Shown: positions 15,772 to 25,316, counted from the stretch's first letter. The stretch: DNA of 64,000 nucleotides from Pedobacter sandarakinus (GCF_026240095.1 NZ_JAPIVG010000005.1:124001-188000), one strand, 5' to 3'. Made by a program: numbers and translations. Notes: generated by a model from the sequence alone, not told the origin.

Positions 15772-17385
15772 ATGTCAGACATCTTTTTTTTCGACTCATT
15801 TGCAAAAGGGAAACAAAATAAAAAAGTTTCCAAAAGCTTGGAATGCGTTATCTATACAAGGGTTAGTAGTAAAGAGCAGGCTGATAATTTAAGCCTGGGA
15901 ACCCAATTGAAGGCATGTATGCTATACGCAGAGAAATTTGGGTTTAATATTGCCGCTCAGTTTGGGGGAACCTACGAAAGCGCTGAGAACGATGAGAGAA
16001 AGCAATTTACCGCCATGCTTTCTTTCGTGAAAAAATTCAAAGGAAAAATATCTTCTATCTTAGTGTATAGTCTGGAGAGGTTTTCAAGAAATGACAACTC
16101 AATCTGGCTTAGCGGAGAATTGAGGCGCTTAGGTATAGAAATAATTTCCGTAACACAACCTATTGATACCTCGAGTGCTTCGGGTCAGATGCAACAAAAG
16201 TTGTTGTTCCTGTTTGGCGAGTTTGACAATCAATTGAGAAAGCAAAAATGTAGTGCTGGTATAAAAGAGATGTTACTGCGTGGTGATTGGCCGACTAATC
16301 CCCCTTTAGGATTTGAGATTGACAGATCGAAGAACAAAAGGCAGATTGTTATAAATGGGAAGGGAAGGCTCATTCGTCAGGCCTTTGAATGGAAAGCTTA
16401 TGAAAATGTGTCAAATGAGGTAATTCGCGATAGGTTGGCGGCTAAAGGACTAAAATTGATTCATCAGCGTATCTCAGAAATCTTTAGAAATCCATTCTAT
16501 TGTGGCTTGATGGTGCACAATATGTTGGAGGGACAAGTGGTTGTGGGCAATCACGAGAAATTAATTAGCAGGGAACTTTTCTTAAAGGTTAACGGTATGC
16601 TAGATAAGATTCCCCATGGTTTTTCACTAAATGAAGAAAATGTGCACATTCCTTTGAAGCGCTTTATGGTATGTGCCGAATGCGGGAAGCCGTTGAGTGG
16701 CTACCTCGCACGCAAAAAGAATATACATTATTATAAATGCAAAACCAAAGCTTGCTGTAATAACAAAAATGCTGATTCTCTTAATTCCAGATTTGCAGAC
16801 ATACTTGATTTCTTTAAAATTGACATTGCCAAGGAATATATAGAACTATTGGTTGAGCAGGTTGCTGCAACATTTAACCAGTTGACTCAAAATAAGCAAG
16901 CGGATCTATTAGAGTTGGAGAACAGCCATAGAGAAGTGAAGAAGAAGGTGGAGCGATTAGAGGAAAGATATATTGAAGAAGATATAAGTCAGGAACTTTA
17001 CACAAAGTACCATGAGAAATATTCGGACGAAAAAAGAGAAATTGAGCGGAATTTGCTCATCCTGTCTAATAAAAGTTCGAACCTTTTAAAATGTGTTAGG
17101 TTGGCTATAGAATATGCCACTCAGCTACCTTTAAACTGGCTTTCTGGTGATTACCATACTAAGCAACAACTCCAAACATTACTGTTCCCTAGTGGTATGA
17201 GTTATGATAAGAAAAATGATAAAGTTCGAACCACTGAAATAAATTTAGTGTTTTTGTATATAGCTTATTTTCAGCAACTTATCAGTAAAAAGAAAAGAGG
17301 CATACCAGAATTATCTCTGGATTATGCCTCTTTTGCCGATTCGGTAGCGGGGAGCAGGATCGAACTGCCGACCTCAGGGTTATGA
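15772..17385 (+). CDS. Large serine recombinase (integrase of the element)
   Basis: A 537-residue recombinase. The N-terminal resolvase domain has the catalytic serine (Ser32 in YTRVSS), SLERFSRN with active-site arginines and LGIEIISV. The recombinase domain follows from about 170. A zinc ribbon lies at about 300-330 (CAECGKPL, then YKCKTKACC), then a coiled coil at about 365-430. The last 30 or so residues are encoded by a hairpin and the 3' half of an opposed tRNA-Met gene, and the stop TGA (17383-17385) overlaps the anticodon. The tail thus depends on the integration site. It very likely catalyses insertion and excision of the element. Confidence 0.92.
   Translation: MSDIFFFDSFAKGKQNKKVSKSLECVIYTRVSSKEQADNLSLGTQLKACMLYAEKFGFNIAAQFGGTYESAENDERKQFTAMLSFVKKFKGKISSILVYSLERFSRNDNSIWLSGELRRLGIEIISVTQPIDTSSASGQMQQKLLFLFGEFDNQLRKQKCSAGIKEMLLRGDWPTNPPLGFEIDRSKNKRQIVINGKGRLIRQAFEWKAYENVSNEVIRDRLAAKGLKLIHQRISEIFRNPFYCGLMVHNMLEGQVVVGNHEKLISRELFLKVNGMLDKIPHGFSLNEENVHIPLKRFMVCAECGKPLSGYLARKKNIHYYKCKTKACCNNKNADSLNSRFADILDFFKIDIAKEYIELLVEQVAATFNQLTQNKQADLLELENSHREVKKKVERLEERYIEEDISQELYTKYHEKYSDEKREIERNLLILSNKSSNLLKCVRLAIEYATQLPLNWLSGDYHTKQQLQTLLFPSGMSYDKKNDKVRTTEINLVFLYIAYFQQLISKKKRGIPELSLDYASFADSVAGSRIELPTSGL
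17287..17334 (-). terminator. Rho-independent terminator of tRNA-Met
   Basis: Perfect 12-base arms AAAAGAGGCATA (17293-17304) and TATGCCTCTTTT (17323-17334), with an inner CCAGA/TCTGG pairing, followed on the - strand by a T-rich run. It stands just after the tRNA 3' end and is at the same time coding sequence for the recombinase tail. Confidence 0.75.
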
Positions 17386-17418
17386 ATCCTGCGCTCTAAC
17401 CATCTGAGCTACCCCGCC
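17345..17418 (-). tRNA. tRNA-Met (anticodon CAT), probable integration site
   Basis: On the - strand the sequence folds as a cloverleaf: acceptor GGCGGGG with CCCCGCT, D arm GCTC/GAGC, anticodon arm CAGGA-TTCATAA-CCCTG, five-base variable loop, T arm GGCAG/CTGCT with loop TTCGATC, discriminator A. CCA is not encoded. The loop TTCATAA gives CAT, so this is an elongator-type tRNA-Met; the G1-T72 wobble and A-C in the anticodon stem are slight irregularities. The 5' half faces chromosomal DNA and the 3' half faces the element, the usual orientation of tRNA attachment sites. Confidence 0.9.
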
Positions 17419-17470
17419 GAGTAAAAATATTTGCTTATATTATCAAATATTTAGTGGCTATTTTTTGGAG

Positions 17471-17497
17471 TTGCAAATATAGAATAATTTACCTTTC
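17471..17497 (+). promoter_or_regulatory. Weak Bacteroidota-type promoter candidate
   Basis: TTG at 17471 and TACCTTTC at 17490-17497 are spaced by 16 bases and resemble the -33/-7 pair TTG/TAnnTTTG with one mismatch. It lies about 57 bases before the START-like gene. Confidence 0.35.
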
Positions 17498-17554
17498 TTT
17501 AGAAAAATAAATAAAAAAAAAATAGTCCGGAAGTCATTCTGGTAATGAATTAAC

Positions 17555-17935
17555 ATGGCAGAAAAGAAAAAATTTACGCTTGAGTACGAGGTTAAATCGT
17601 CGCCACGAATATTATATAGCTTTATTAGTGAGCCAAATGGCTTATCACAATGGTTTGCAGATGACGTCAATTTCCGCGACCAGGTTTATACCTTCACTTG
17701 GGATGATGAGCAACTTAAAGCTAAGCTTGTTTCCATCAAAGAAAACAAATTAGTTAAATTTAAGTGGCTTGATGACGAGCCACAGTGCTATTTCGAAATG
17801 GAAATTGTACAGGATGAACTTACTAATGATGTTGCCCTATCAATAACAGATTTCACTACCGACGATCTCTTAGCGGAAAAAAAATTAATCTGGGACAATC
17901 AAATTGACTATCTCATTAGCGTTTTAGGTGCATAG
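17555..17935 (+). CDS. START-like (SRPBCC fold) domain protein
   Basis: A 126-residue soluble protein that forms one SRPBCC/AHSA1-like domain: FTLEYEVKSSPRILYSFISEPNGLSQWFADDV is the typical first strand and helices, WDDEQLKAKLVSIKENKLVKFKW the central sheet, and KLIWDNQIDYLISVLGA the long final helix. Such domains bind hydrophobic ligands; the ligand is not predictable. It is the first chromosomal gene beyond the tRNA and is followed 28 bases later by the lipopolysaccharide export permease. Confidence 0.85.
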   Translation: MAEKKKFTLEYEVKSSPRILYSFISEPNGLSQWFADDVNFRDQVYTFTWDDEQLKAKLVSIKENKLVKFKWLDDEPQCYFEMEIVQDELTNDVALSITDFTTDDLLAEKKLIWDNQIDYLISVLGA

Positions 17936-17951
17936 TTAACTGACCAATGCT

Positions 17952-17959
17952 TACCTTTG
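17952..17959 (+). promoter_or_regulatory. -7 promoter element, possibly leaderless
   Basis: TACCTTTG fits TAnnTTTG exactly and ends five bases before the GTG start at 17964. If transcription begins at the usual distance, the mRNA would start at or next to the start codon. No convincing -33 element is seen. Confidence 0.45.
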
Positions 17960-17963
17960 TAAG

Positions 17964-19391
17964 GTGAAAAAAATACATCTTCTCTTAATAAAAGCATTTG
18001 TAAAACCTTTTCTTGCCACCTTCTTTGTGGTGATGTTTATCCTTTTGATGTTTTTTTTATTCAAGTGGATAGATGATTTAATTGGGAAAGGTTTTGAATG
18101 GTACACCATTCTAGAATTGATGTATTATGCTTCCGCGGCGAATGTTTCGATGGCTTTGCCGCTGTCTGTGCTTTTATCATCCATCATGACATTTGGTACC
18201 TTGGGCGAAAACTATGAATTGGTTGCTATAAAATCTGCAGGGATATCATTACAAAAAGCCATGAGACCGCTTTTTGTCGTTATTATATTCCTCACGGTAG
18301 CTTCGTTTTTATTTTCCAATTATATGCTGCCAAAAGCCAATTTAAAATTTGGCTCATTGCTATATGATGTTAGGAATAAAAAACTCTCATTTTTAATAAA
18401 ACCCGGTGTATTTAACAATAGTATTCCTAACTTTTCTATTCGTGTAGACGCCAAAGATGCAGCAGGCAAGCTCAGTGGAATTTTGATTTATGATCACCGT
18501 GGAACAAATGGAATCCCTAAAGTGGTAATGGCTAAGGAAGGGGAGATGAATAAAACTGCTGACGGAAAATTTTTAATACTCAAACTTAAAGATGGGGTGC
18601 AGTATGAAGAGCAGGCCAGCAGTAGTGGGCCTTATAATCCACGTCAGGTTTTAAACAGAACTCGTTTTAAAGAAACAGAACCTAGATTCGATCTATCGTC
18701 ATTCGATATGAACCGAACCGATCCGAACGCATTTGGCAATAGCACACCGATGCTTAATTTGAAAGGTATAGTAAAAAAGAGAGATTCGCTATCAAAATTG
18801 CTAGATACGATGGGCATGAGTACGAAGAGAATTGTAGCCAACAACTTTAAGCAGTTTAATATTGCAAAAGGTTACCAAAACGTAAAAGTTGCGCCACTAT
18901 CCATTAGCGATAATATTGTGAAAGACATTCCGAACGGATCTAAAAAAACAAGTATAGATAATGCCACGAATATTGTGGCGGGTATTGTGCAAAATATCAC
19001 AAGTAGTGCCCCTCGACAAGCCGACTTGACAAGTGAAATTATTTTCACACGGGTAGAATATCAAAGGAAGTTTACATTGGCGGCATCCTGTATACTTTTA
19101 TTCTTCATTGGTGCGCCGCTCGGTGCCATTATCAGGAAGGGTGGTATGGGGTTGCCAGTTGTTATAGCTATATCCTTCTTCTTAATTTACCACATCATCA
19201 CAACGGTGGCAGAAAAATCTGCTCGCGAAGGATCAATTAACCCCGTGTTTGGCATGTGGATAGCCGTTATCGTATTATCGCCGCTCGCTGCATTTCTTAC
19301 GTATAAAGCTACGGTAGATTCTGCGCTTTTCGATGTAAACTACTACAAGCAATTTTTCAAAAAGTTACTGCGCATTAAGCAAAAAGATTAG
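17964..19391 (+). CDS. LptF/LptG family permease (lipopolysaccharide export)
   Basis: A 475-residue membrane protein with GTG start. Three membrane helices lie in the first 125 residues and three at the C-terminus (about 370-390, 398-418, 428-448), around a periplasmic jellyroll-like region, the architecture of YjgP/YjgQ proteins. These form the ABC permease with LptB and pass lipopolysaccharide to LptC/LptA. The protein is about 100 residues longer than E. coli LptF/G; the extra length lies in a polar periplasmic segment around 225-360. F and G forms cannot be separated from sequence alone here. Confidence 0.9.
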   Translation: MKKIHLLLIKAFVKPFLATFFVVMFILLMFFLFKWIDDLIGKGFEWYTILELMYYASAANVSMALPLSVLLSSIMTFGTLGENYELVAIKSAGISLQKAMRPLFVVIIFLTVASFLFSNYMLPKANLKFGSLLYDVRNKKLSFLIKPGVFNNSIPNFSIRVDAKDAAGKLSGILIYDHRGTNGIPKVVMAKEGEMNKTADGKFLILKLKDGVQYEEQASSSGPYNPRQVLNRTRFKETEPRFDLSSFDMNRTDPNAFGNSTPMLNLKGIVKKRDSLSKLLDTMGMSTKRIVANNFKQFNIAKGYQNVKVAPLSISDNIVKDIPNGSKKTSIDNATNIVAGIVQNITSSAPRQADLTSEIIFTRVEYQRKFTLAASCILLFFIGAPLGAIIRKGGMGLPVVIAISFFLIYHIITTVAEKSAREGSINPVFGMWIAVIVLSPLAAFLTYKATVDSALFDVNYYKQFFKKLLRIKQKD

Positions 19392-19447
19392 CCATTATCC
19401 TTTACTTATAAATGATATTTGGTAGTAAAATTTGCTGATGAAGGTTG

Positions 19448-19455
19448 TACCTTTG
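19448..19455 (+). promoter_or_regulatory. -7 promoter element of ribBA
   Basis: TACCTTTG matches TAnnTTTG and lies about 70 bases before the ribBA start. The leader contains AAGGTG and CACCTT arms that could form a weak hairpin. It does not show the conserved blocks of an FMN riboswitch. Confidence 0.45.
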
Positions 19456-19525
19456 TACTGGCAAAAAGGTGGTGAGCGCTGTTATATCCAATAGTTTTTC
19501 ACCTTATTTCAAGAGCCTAAGAAAA

Positions 19526-20737
19526 ATGCAAACACAATTAAACACCATAGAAGAAGCCATAGCTGATATTAAAGCAGGCAAGGTAATTATCGTTGTCGAT
19601 GATGAAAATAGAGAAAACGAAGGTGATTTCTTAACAGCCGCAGAAAATGCAACACCCGAAGTAATTAATTTCATGGCAACTTATGGGCGTGGTTTAATTT
19701 GTGCGCCATTAACAGAGGAGCGTTGTAAAGAATTGAACCTGGATCTTATGGTTGGAAAAAATACGGCTGCTTACGAAACCAACTTCACTGTTTCTGTAGA
19801 TTTGGTAGGGTATGGTTGTACTACGGGTATTTCAGCAAGCGATCGTTCTAAAACCATGCTAGCATTGGTAAATCCTAAAACAGACCCGGTAGAATTAGGT
19901 AGGCCCGGACATATCTTTCCTCTGATAGCAAGAGATGGAGGCGTGATTAGGCGTGCTGGCCACACAGAGGCGGCGGTAGATTTGGCCCGTTTAGCCGGAA
20001 TGAATCCCGCGGGATTATTGGTAGAAATTTTGAAGGAAGACGGCGAGATGGCCAGGCTTCCAGATTTATTAAAAATAGCCGAACAACATCAACTGAAAAT
20101 TATTTCTATTGAAGATTTGATCGCTTACCGCTTAAATATCGATAGCTTGATAAAGAAGGAAGTAACAATCGACCTTCCTACCCAATGGGGCGAATTTAAA
20201 ATGACAGCTTATACCCAGCTCGATAATAATGCTACGCATTTGGCAATTTCTAAAGGCGAATGGGGTGCTGATGAACCTGTGTTGGCCCGTGTACACAGCT
20301 CTTGTGTAACGGGGGATATTTTTGGGTCTTGCCGCTGCGACTGTGGCCCACAACTGCATAAAGCATTAGAAATGATCCAAGCTGAAGGCAAAGGTATTGT
20401 GGTTTATATGAATCAAGAAGGTAGGGGAATCGGTTTGATCAACAAACTTAGGTCCTATAATTTACAGGATGCTGGCTTCGATACCGTTGAAGCTAATATT
20501 AAATTGGGCTTTAAAGGGGATGAACGGGACTATGGGGTAGGTGCTCAGATTTTGCGTTCGGAAGGCATTACAAAGATGCGGCTAATGAGCAATAACCCAA
20601 CTAAACGTGCTGGCTTAATTGGTTACGGATTAGAAGTTGTAGAAAATATTCCAATCGAAATTCAAAGCAATATTCATAATGAGCGCTATCTTAAAACAAA
20701 ACGAGATAAAATGGGCCACTCTATTATGAAGGGATAG
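19526..20737 (+). CDS. ribBA: Bifunctional RibBA: DHBP synthase / GTP cyclohydrolase II
   Basis: The start ATG 19526 places [12 protein letters not shown] at the N-terminus as is usual; an upstream in-frame extension lacks family sequence. The 403-residue product has the 3,4-dihydroxy-2-butanone 4-phosphate synthase domain first ([13 protein letters not shown], then [14 protein letters not shown]) and the GTP cyclohydrolase II domain from about 205, with the zinc cysteines in [17 protein letters not shown] and the GRGIGL loop. It makes both precursors of riboflavin from ribulose 5-phosphate and GTP. RibF, which turns riboflavin into FMN and FAD, is encoded at 38405-39403. Confidence 0.97.
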   Translation: MQTQLNTIEEAIADIKAGKVIIVVDDENRENEGDFLTAAENATPEVINFMATYGRGLICAPLTEERCKELNLDLMVGKNTAAYETNFTVSVDLVGYGCTTGISASDRSKTMLALVNPKTDPVELGRPGHIFPLIARDGGVIRRAGHTEAAVDLARLAGMNPAGLLVEILKEDGEMARLPDLLKIAEQHQLKIISIEDLIAYRLNIDSLIKKEVTIDLPTQWGEFKMTAYTQLDNNATHLAISKGEWGADEPVLARVHSSCVTGDIFGSCRCDCGPQLHKALEMIQAEGKGIVVYMNQEGRGIGLINKLRSYNLQDAGFDTVEANIKLGFKGDERDYGVGAQILRSEGITKMRLMSNNPTKRAGLIGYGLEVVENIPIEIQSNIHNERYLKTKRDKMGHSIMKG

Positions 20738-20757
20738 TTACTCCAGTAGTAAATAGT

Positions 20758-20810
20758 AAGCCATCAGTTAAATGTGGGGATCATACTCAACATCTTACTG
20801 ATGGCTTTTG
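20758..20810 (+). terminator. Rho-independent terminator after ribBA
   Basis: AAGCCATCAGT (20758-20768) pairs with ACTGATGGCTT (20797-20807), followed by T residues. It separates ribBA from the convergent tamB-like gene. Confidence 0.75.
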
Positions 20811-20837
20811 CGTTTAATTGGAAGTGAGCCAAGGTGT

Positions 20838-23800
20838 TTAACGCCTTGGTCCGTTATTTTTTGTTTGATTGATGATTACCTCTTTGCTTAATGATTTATT
20901 CGTTTTCACCGGTGCTTCGCTTTGCTTACGTTTTAAATTTCTACGGTAAGAGCCAGAAAGCTTCTGGATAAACTCTTTGAAGGTATCAAACTGTTGTGTA
21001 TAAACCAATCCGAAAGAGGTTACGTTAGCCGTAGGACTGATACCGCTATTCAAGAAAATGCTTTGCTGGGTAGGCGGTTTGTTGGCTGCCTTAACTGTCA
21101 AGCTTCCATCACTTTTAATCAGATATAAAGCTTCAACTTCTCTACCTACATTTCTCGAAAAGTCGATTACGTTAAAATCGTTAACGCTATTTCGATCTAC
21201 AATTCCTGCATTTACTACAAGCCTATTATTAAAAAATTTAAATGAAGCATTAGCCTCGTTCAAAGATCTAACGTTTAGATCTACAAAGTTTAGATTTAAT
21301 GATGATAGTACATTATTGAATTGATTGAATACCAACTCCGTCGCCGTACTGGTTGCGGTAGAACTTAGTTGGTTGCCAATAGATTCGCCGCCGTTTCCAG
21401 ATGCAAAACTTCTTCTGATAATTAAGCTAAATGCCTGTAAATTTAAGTTGTTTTGATCGCTTAGATAGGTTTGTAATTGTTCTTTGATAGATGGCTGTGA
21501 AGGGAAATTGATATCCAGTTTAATGTCTGGCTGGAGTAATAAGCCTGTTAAGCCCATTTCTACTTCCGTATCAACACGCTGATTTGCGTTACTACTTGCG
21601 TCTCGGTTAGCTGCTTTAAATAAGTCGCTTAGGTTAGCACGAAGCGCATAAACCGCTTTCAGGTTTATTTGTGCCGCTGTAGGGTTGCCTGTCCACCGAA
21701 TCGTTCCACCCTGCCTAATTTCAAATTTTTTATTGATCACTTCCTGAGCCGTAAAATCAAAACTTCCGGTTTCAATAATATAATCTCCAGACATTTCAAA
21801 ATCACCTAAACTGTTAATGTTTAGATTTAACTCAGCATTACCCTTTCCACTTAAATTACCTAATGTAGTAAAAATGTTCGCTGTTGTATTTGGGTCAATA
21901 GATAGCTTAAACGTTAAAGTTAAACCATCAAAACTGGTTGTTTTTTTAACCACTTTACTAGAATCACGACTGATAAAATTGATGAAATCCTTGTCAGATA
22001 CTGTTTCCGAACTATTTAATGGCAAGTTAAAAACTGTTCCTTTTTCGGTTTTGGCTTTAATATCAATCTTCATTTTACTAGTAGGTCCATTGAATTTGAA
22101 TAAACCAGTACCGTACGCCCTTCCAAAGTATACAGAGTTATCTTTCGATGTGGTATTTAGTGCCATGAAATTGTTCGCATTTACCCTCACATCCAAGGTT
22201 GGATCATTAATATTGTTAAGATCTACGGAACCTTCTGCACTGGCTTCATGCCCTTCCAAATCTCGCAATACAAAATCATCGAGATAAATCACACTATTCT
22301 TTACGCTAACCTCGTCGGTAATAACATAGGTTGTTTTAAGATAGTTCACCATCAGCTGCCCTTTATCTAGCGCTAAAGAACCATTTATTTCTGGTTGATC
22401 TAATTTCCCTTTAACTGTTAAATCGGCCGAGATATTTCCTTTTAAATTAGATACCAGCTGTTTAACAAAAGGTTCCAATATCGTCAGCTTACTTTCATTC
22501 ATCCTCACATTTAAATCTATCAGTTTTTCCTTCAGATCTACATTTCCAGTTAATTTAAAGGTTTCCGTATTTTCAGTCATTACGCTGGTAAATACATTAA
22601 CTTTATTGCTTTGGTTATCAAATGATGATGTATCTGTTAGGGTACCAATATAAATATCATTGAAGTTTAGTGAATCTATTTTTAGATCATCGTTGATTGT
22701 TGGCGATTTTAAAATTCCATAAACTCTGGTATTTCCATTTACATCACCATTCAGTTTTACACCAAATCCTTTGGTAAATGGATTAAGCGTTTTCAAACTA
22801 AAATCTTTAAAGCCAACAGTTAGTAGATCTTTTGGATCATCTGAAATTAAACCATCCACAATCAGCTGCTGGTCTCCATTCGTCAAGTCGAAATTGCTAA
22901 TCTGGGTTTTGCCGTTATTAAGTACAATGCGCACTTTATCCTGGATTCGCCATTCTTCATTATTAATTTTTAAGATGGATGGAAGGACGCTCAATCTTGC
23001 AGCAGTGTCTTGATTTTTTGTAAACTCTACCAAGCCGTTTAAATCTAACTGATTAGCTTCATCAGCATTGCTCATCTTCACGTTAAATGCTAGGCTATCG
23101 TTGCGCAAGATGTTTGAAATATTCACATCTTTGATATACAAACTGTCGTTTAGCTGAACGCGGTCTGAAGTTACAATGAGTTGCAGCTGTTCTTTTGTGG
23201 TATTTTCATCTAGTATGATATTATTCACCACAATGCCACTGTATTTCAACTTTCTCACAAACCCAGTAAGGGTAGCTGTATTATTTCGTGAATCAAAATC
23301 GCCGATAATGGTAGCGCCTTCTTCCATTTCCAAACCCGGCGAAATCAACTGTGCCAACGGTTCAAACTTTTTGATTTTCAAATTAAATTGAAAGATTTGC
23401 TCTTTGTATTTAATGATATCAGTTTTTAGAGAAGGAACATATGTTTTGGCAATTGCCTTGTAGTATGATGCAATTGAATTTAGATCATACTGACCCGAAA
23501 TACTAGCATCTAGTATATCCGATTTAATATTTAAATTTCTGCTTGTGCCTGTACCATTGGCAACAAGTTGCACAGAATCGATCATGTAAATCCCTTTGGG
23601 GTTTTGTAACCTAATCTCTTCAATAAGCAAATTTCCTTCAATATTATTTAAGTTGGTACCCGAAAAATTGGTCTTAAACTTTGCATCAACCATTAAAGAA
23701 TCTTTCATCAGCTTAAGCGCTTTAAGCCTGGCTTTAGAAATCGTAGCGTTGAAGTTGAAAACTGGTAATTTGGGATTTAGGTTTACGCCACCATCAAAAA

Positions 23801-25316
23801 TAAGTTTTACATTCTTATCATCGATGCTCAACTTCCCATCGAAATATTTTTTGTTAAACGTGCCGTCAATCTTTACATTCCGGTATCGATAATTATTAAA
23901 ATCGATGTAATCGACATCTCCATTCAATTTTTCCGTTAAATTTTTAAGCTCCGTACCACGACCTTTTACATATAACGATGAACTAATTTTGCCTAACGAT
24001 TTCTCTTCTAACAAATTCCCAATGTTAAAATCGAAAGTTTTCACATTGCCCGTGTAAGAAGGAACATCATTTTTATCGATTTTCATATTTACATCAGAAA
24101 CAATACGGCCCAATTTGGTTTTAAATTCGCCATAGGCGATGAAATCATTTTGAAAACCTGTAAAACTTCCATTGAAGTTGATATTGCCAAACTTACTTAC
24201 GATAGTTGGAATTAATGTCTTTTTGCTATTGGTAATGCCCCGTAAAACTTCATCCAAATCGGTTTTATTGGTACCCGCAAGATCAATTTTCAAATCCATA
24301 AAAGTCTCTTTCCATTTGGGTAAGCCCTTTAGGATAAAGTCACCTTTAATATAAGTTGCTTTTCCGGTTCTTAGCGATAACTTTTTTGCCCTTAAGTTAT
24401 TTACTAATCCCGTAATTTGACCATCAACATCAATATCAAGCTTCATGTCTTTCATTTCCGGTGCAAAGAATGCAACATCTCTAGACGATAGGTGGCTATC
24501 TTTAAACACGGCCTTCATCCGCACGCTATCGATGTAATGATTGAAATCGCGATAGGTGTTAAACTTCATCTGATAATAATTACTCAAGCGACTTTGGTTG
24601 GTTACCAGTAAGAGATTTTTAAGCTCGATAGCATTGCTGTCAATGGTAGTTTGTGCTGTTAAATTTTTAAGGTAAAAACCACTTCGTTCTTTTAGCGTAA
24701 GATTTTTGATATTGGTTTTCATCAAATGGTTCTTCGTGTCCAACCCTTCAAAAATGCCGCTCAGCTCTTTTACATCAACATTGTCAAAGTTTACACTTTG
24801 CCCTTGGAGCGTATCTTTGGCGCCAAAATTTTTATATCTGAAAGCGAATTTATTAAGGATAAGTCTACCTAAGCTGACATCGTAGGGTTTACTTTTCTTT
24901 TTCCTTACAGTGGGTTTACCAGAATCGAAATAGTTAATTATAAAATCGAGGTTAGAAGACTTATCTTTGAAATCCTTTAGGAAAAATTGGCCATTGTTAA
25001 TTTGGATGGTATTAATGTCGATGATTCGTTTATCAAGCGACAGTTGATTAATATCAACCATAAATTGAGGTGTGCTCAAGAGCGTATCCTTTTGTAAATC
25101 TAGAACCAAGAGTTCTTCAAATACAATTGATTTAAAAGGTTGAATGTATAAACTTTTTATAGACACAGTTGTATTAAGCTCTTTTGAAAGATATGCAGCT
25201 GCCTTTTTTGCTACATAAGTTTGTACGGGCTTAAATTGAAGTGTGAAAATAATAAGCGCAAGCAGCAAGATTATTGATGCAATTACCCAAAGGAGTATTT
25301 TAAATAGTTTTTTAAT
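20838..25316 (-). CDS. TamB-like translocation/assembly module protein (orphan copy)
   Basis: A protein of about 1490 residues with an N-terminal membrane anchor, a very long repetitive beta-rich body (AsmA-like beginning, then DUF490/TamB strands) and the conserved C-terminal domain with GGTIRWTGNPTAAQINLKA and DIKLDINFPSQP. It should bridge inner and outer membranes as a hydrophobic groove for outer-membrane protein insertion or lipid transport. No ATG begins the frame. A TTG at 25268 would cut the anchor in half; ATT at 25316 gives IKKLFKILLWVIASIILLLA, the expected basic-plus-hydrophobic start, so I extend to it. No Omp85 partner is adjacent, unlike the copy at 59382. Confidence 0.88.
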   Translation of the reverse strand: MKKLFKILLWVIASIILLLALIIFTLQFKPVQTYVAKKAAAYLSKELNTTVSIKSLYIQPFKSIVFEELLVLDLQKDTLLSTPQFMVDINQLSLDKRIIDINTIQINNGQFFLKDFKDKSSNLDFIINYFDSGKPTVRKKKSKPYDVSLGRLILNKFAFRYKNFGAKDTLQGQSVNFDNVDVKELSGIFEGLDTKNHLMKTNIKNLTLKERSGFYLKNLTAQTTIDSNAIELKNLLLVTNQSRLSNYYQMKFNTYRDFNHYIDSVRMKAVFKDSHLSSRDVAFFAPEMKDMKLDIDVDGQITGLVNNLRAKKLSLRTGKATYIKGDFILKGLPKWKETFMDLKIDLAGTNKTDLDEVLRGITNSKKTLIPTIVSKFGNINFNGSFTGFQNDFIAYGEFKTKLGRIVSDVNMKIDKNDVPSYTGNVKTFDFNIGNLLEEKSLGKISSSLYVKGRGTELKNLTEKLNGDVDYIDFNNYRYRNVKIDGTFNKKYFDGKLSIDDKNVKLIFDGGVNLNPKLPVFNFNATISKARLKALKLMKDSLMVDAKFKTNFSGTNLNNIEGNLLIEEIRLQNPKGIYMIDSVQLVANGTGTSRNLNIKSDILDASISGQYDLNSIASYYKAIAKTYVPSLKTDIIKYKEQIFQFNLKIKKFEPLAQLISPGLEMEEGATIIGDFDSRNNTATLTGFVRKLKYSGIVVNNIILDENTTKEQLQLIVTSDRVQLNDSLYIKDVNISNILRNDSLAFNVKMSNADEANQLDLNGLVEFTKNQDTAARLSVLPSILKINNEEWRIQDKVRIVLNNGKTQISNFDLTNGDQQLIVDGLISDDPKDLLTVGFKDFSLKTLNPFTKGFGVKLNGDVNGNTRVYGILKSPTINDDLKIDSLNFNDIYIGTLTDTSSFDNQSNKVNVFTSVMTENTETFKLTGNVDLKEKLIDLNVRMNESKLTILEPFVKQLVSNLKGNISADLTVKGKLDQPEINGSLALDKGQLMVNYLKTTYVITDEVSVKNSVIYLDDFVLRDLEGHEASAEGSVDLNNINDPTLDVRVNANNFMALNTTSKDNSVYFGRAYGTGLFKFNGPTSKMKIDIKAKTEKGTVFNLPLNSSETVSDKDFINFISRDSSKVVKKTTSFDGLTLTFKLSIDPNTTANIFTTLGNLSGKGNAELNLNINSLGDFEMSGDYIIETGSFDFTAQEVINKKFEIRQGGTIRWTGNPTAAQINLKAVYALRANLSDLFKAANRDASSNANQRVDTEVEMGLTGLLLQPDIKLDINFPSQPSIKEQLQTYLSDQNNLNLQAFSLIIRRSFASGNGGESIGNQLSSTATSTATELVFNQFNNVLSSLNLNFVDLNVRSLNEANASFKFFNNRLVVNAGIVDRNSVNDFNVIDFSRNVGREVEALYLIKSDGSLTVKAANKPPTQQSIFLNSGISPTANVTSFGLVYTQQFDTFKEFIQKLSGSYRRNLKRKQSEAPVKTNKSLSKEVIINQTKNNGPRR

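Larger units (their letters stand above)
1..17385 (+). mobile_element. Right part of an integrative conjugative element ending in tRNA-Met
   Basis: Some twenty co-directional genes encode a Bacteroidota-type conjugation apparatus, antirestriction functions and a large serine recombinase. They end exactly where a tRNA-Met gene on the other strand begins. Base composition is visibly richer in G+C than the DNA right of the tRNA. The left end, the VirB4 ATPase and the relaxase are not in the window, so the element extends leftward. The exact right boundary is uncertain: the crossover could lie anywhere within the tRNA 3' half (17345-17385) or just left of it. That it can transfer is an inference from gene content. 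Confidence 0.85.

Noticed and set aside
19392..19525. FMN riboswitch before ribBA
   Set aside because: The leader is short and lacks the conserved purine-rich blocks of that riboswitch; only a weak AAGGTG/CACCTT hairpin is visible.
19445..19525. N-terminal extension of RibBA by 27 codons
   Set aside because: The added residues do not look like family sequence, the TTG start overlaps the promoter element, and ATG 19526 matches the usual beginning.
20829..20849. CCAAGG/CCTTGG inverted repeat as terminator of the tamB-like gene
   Set aside because: It overlaps the stop codon and has no T-run on the - strand.
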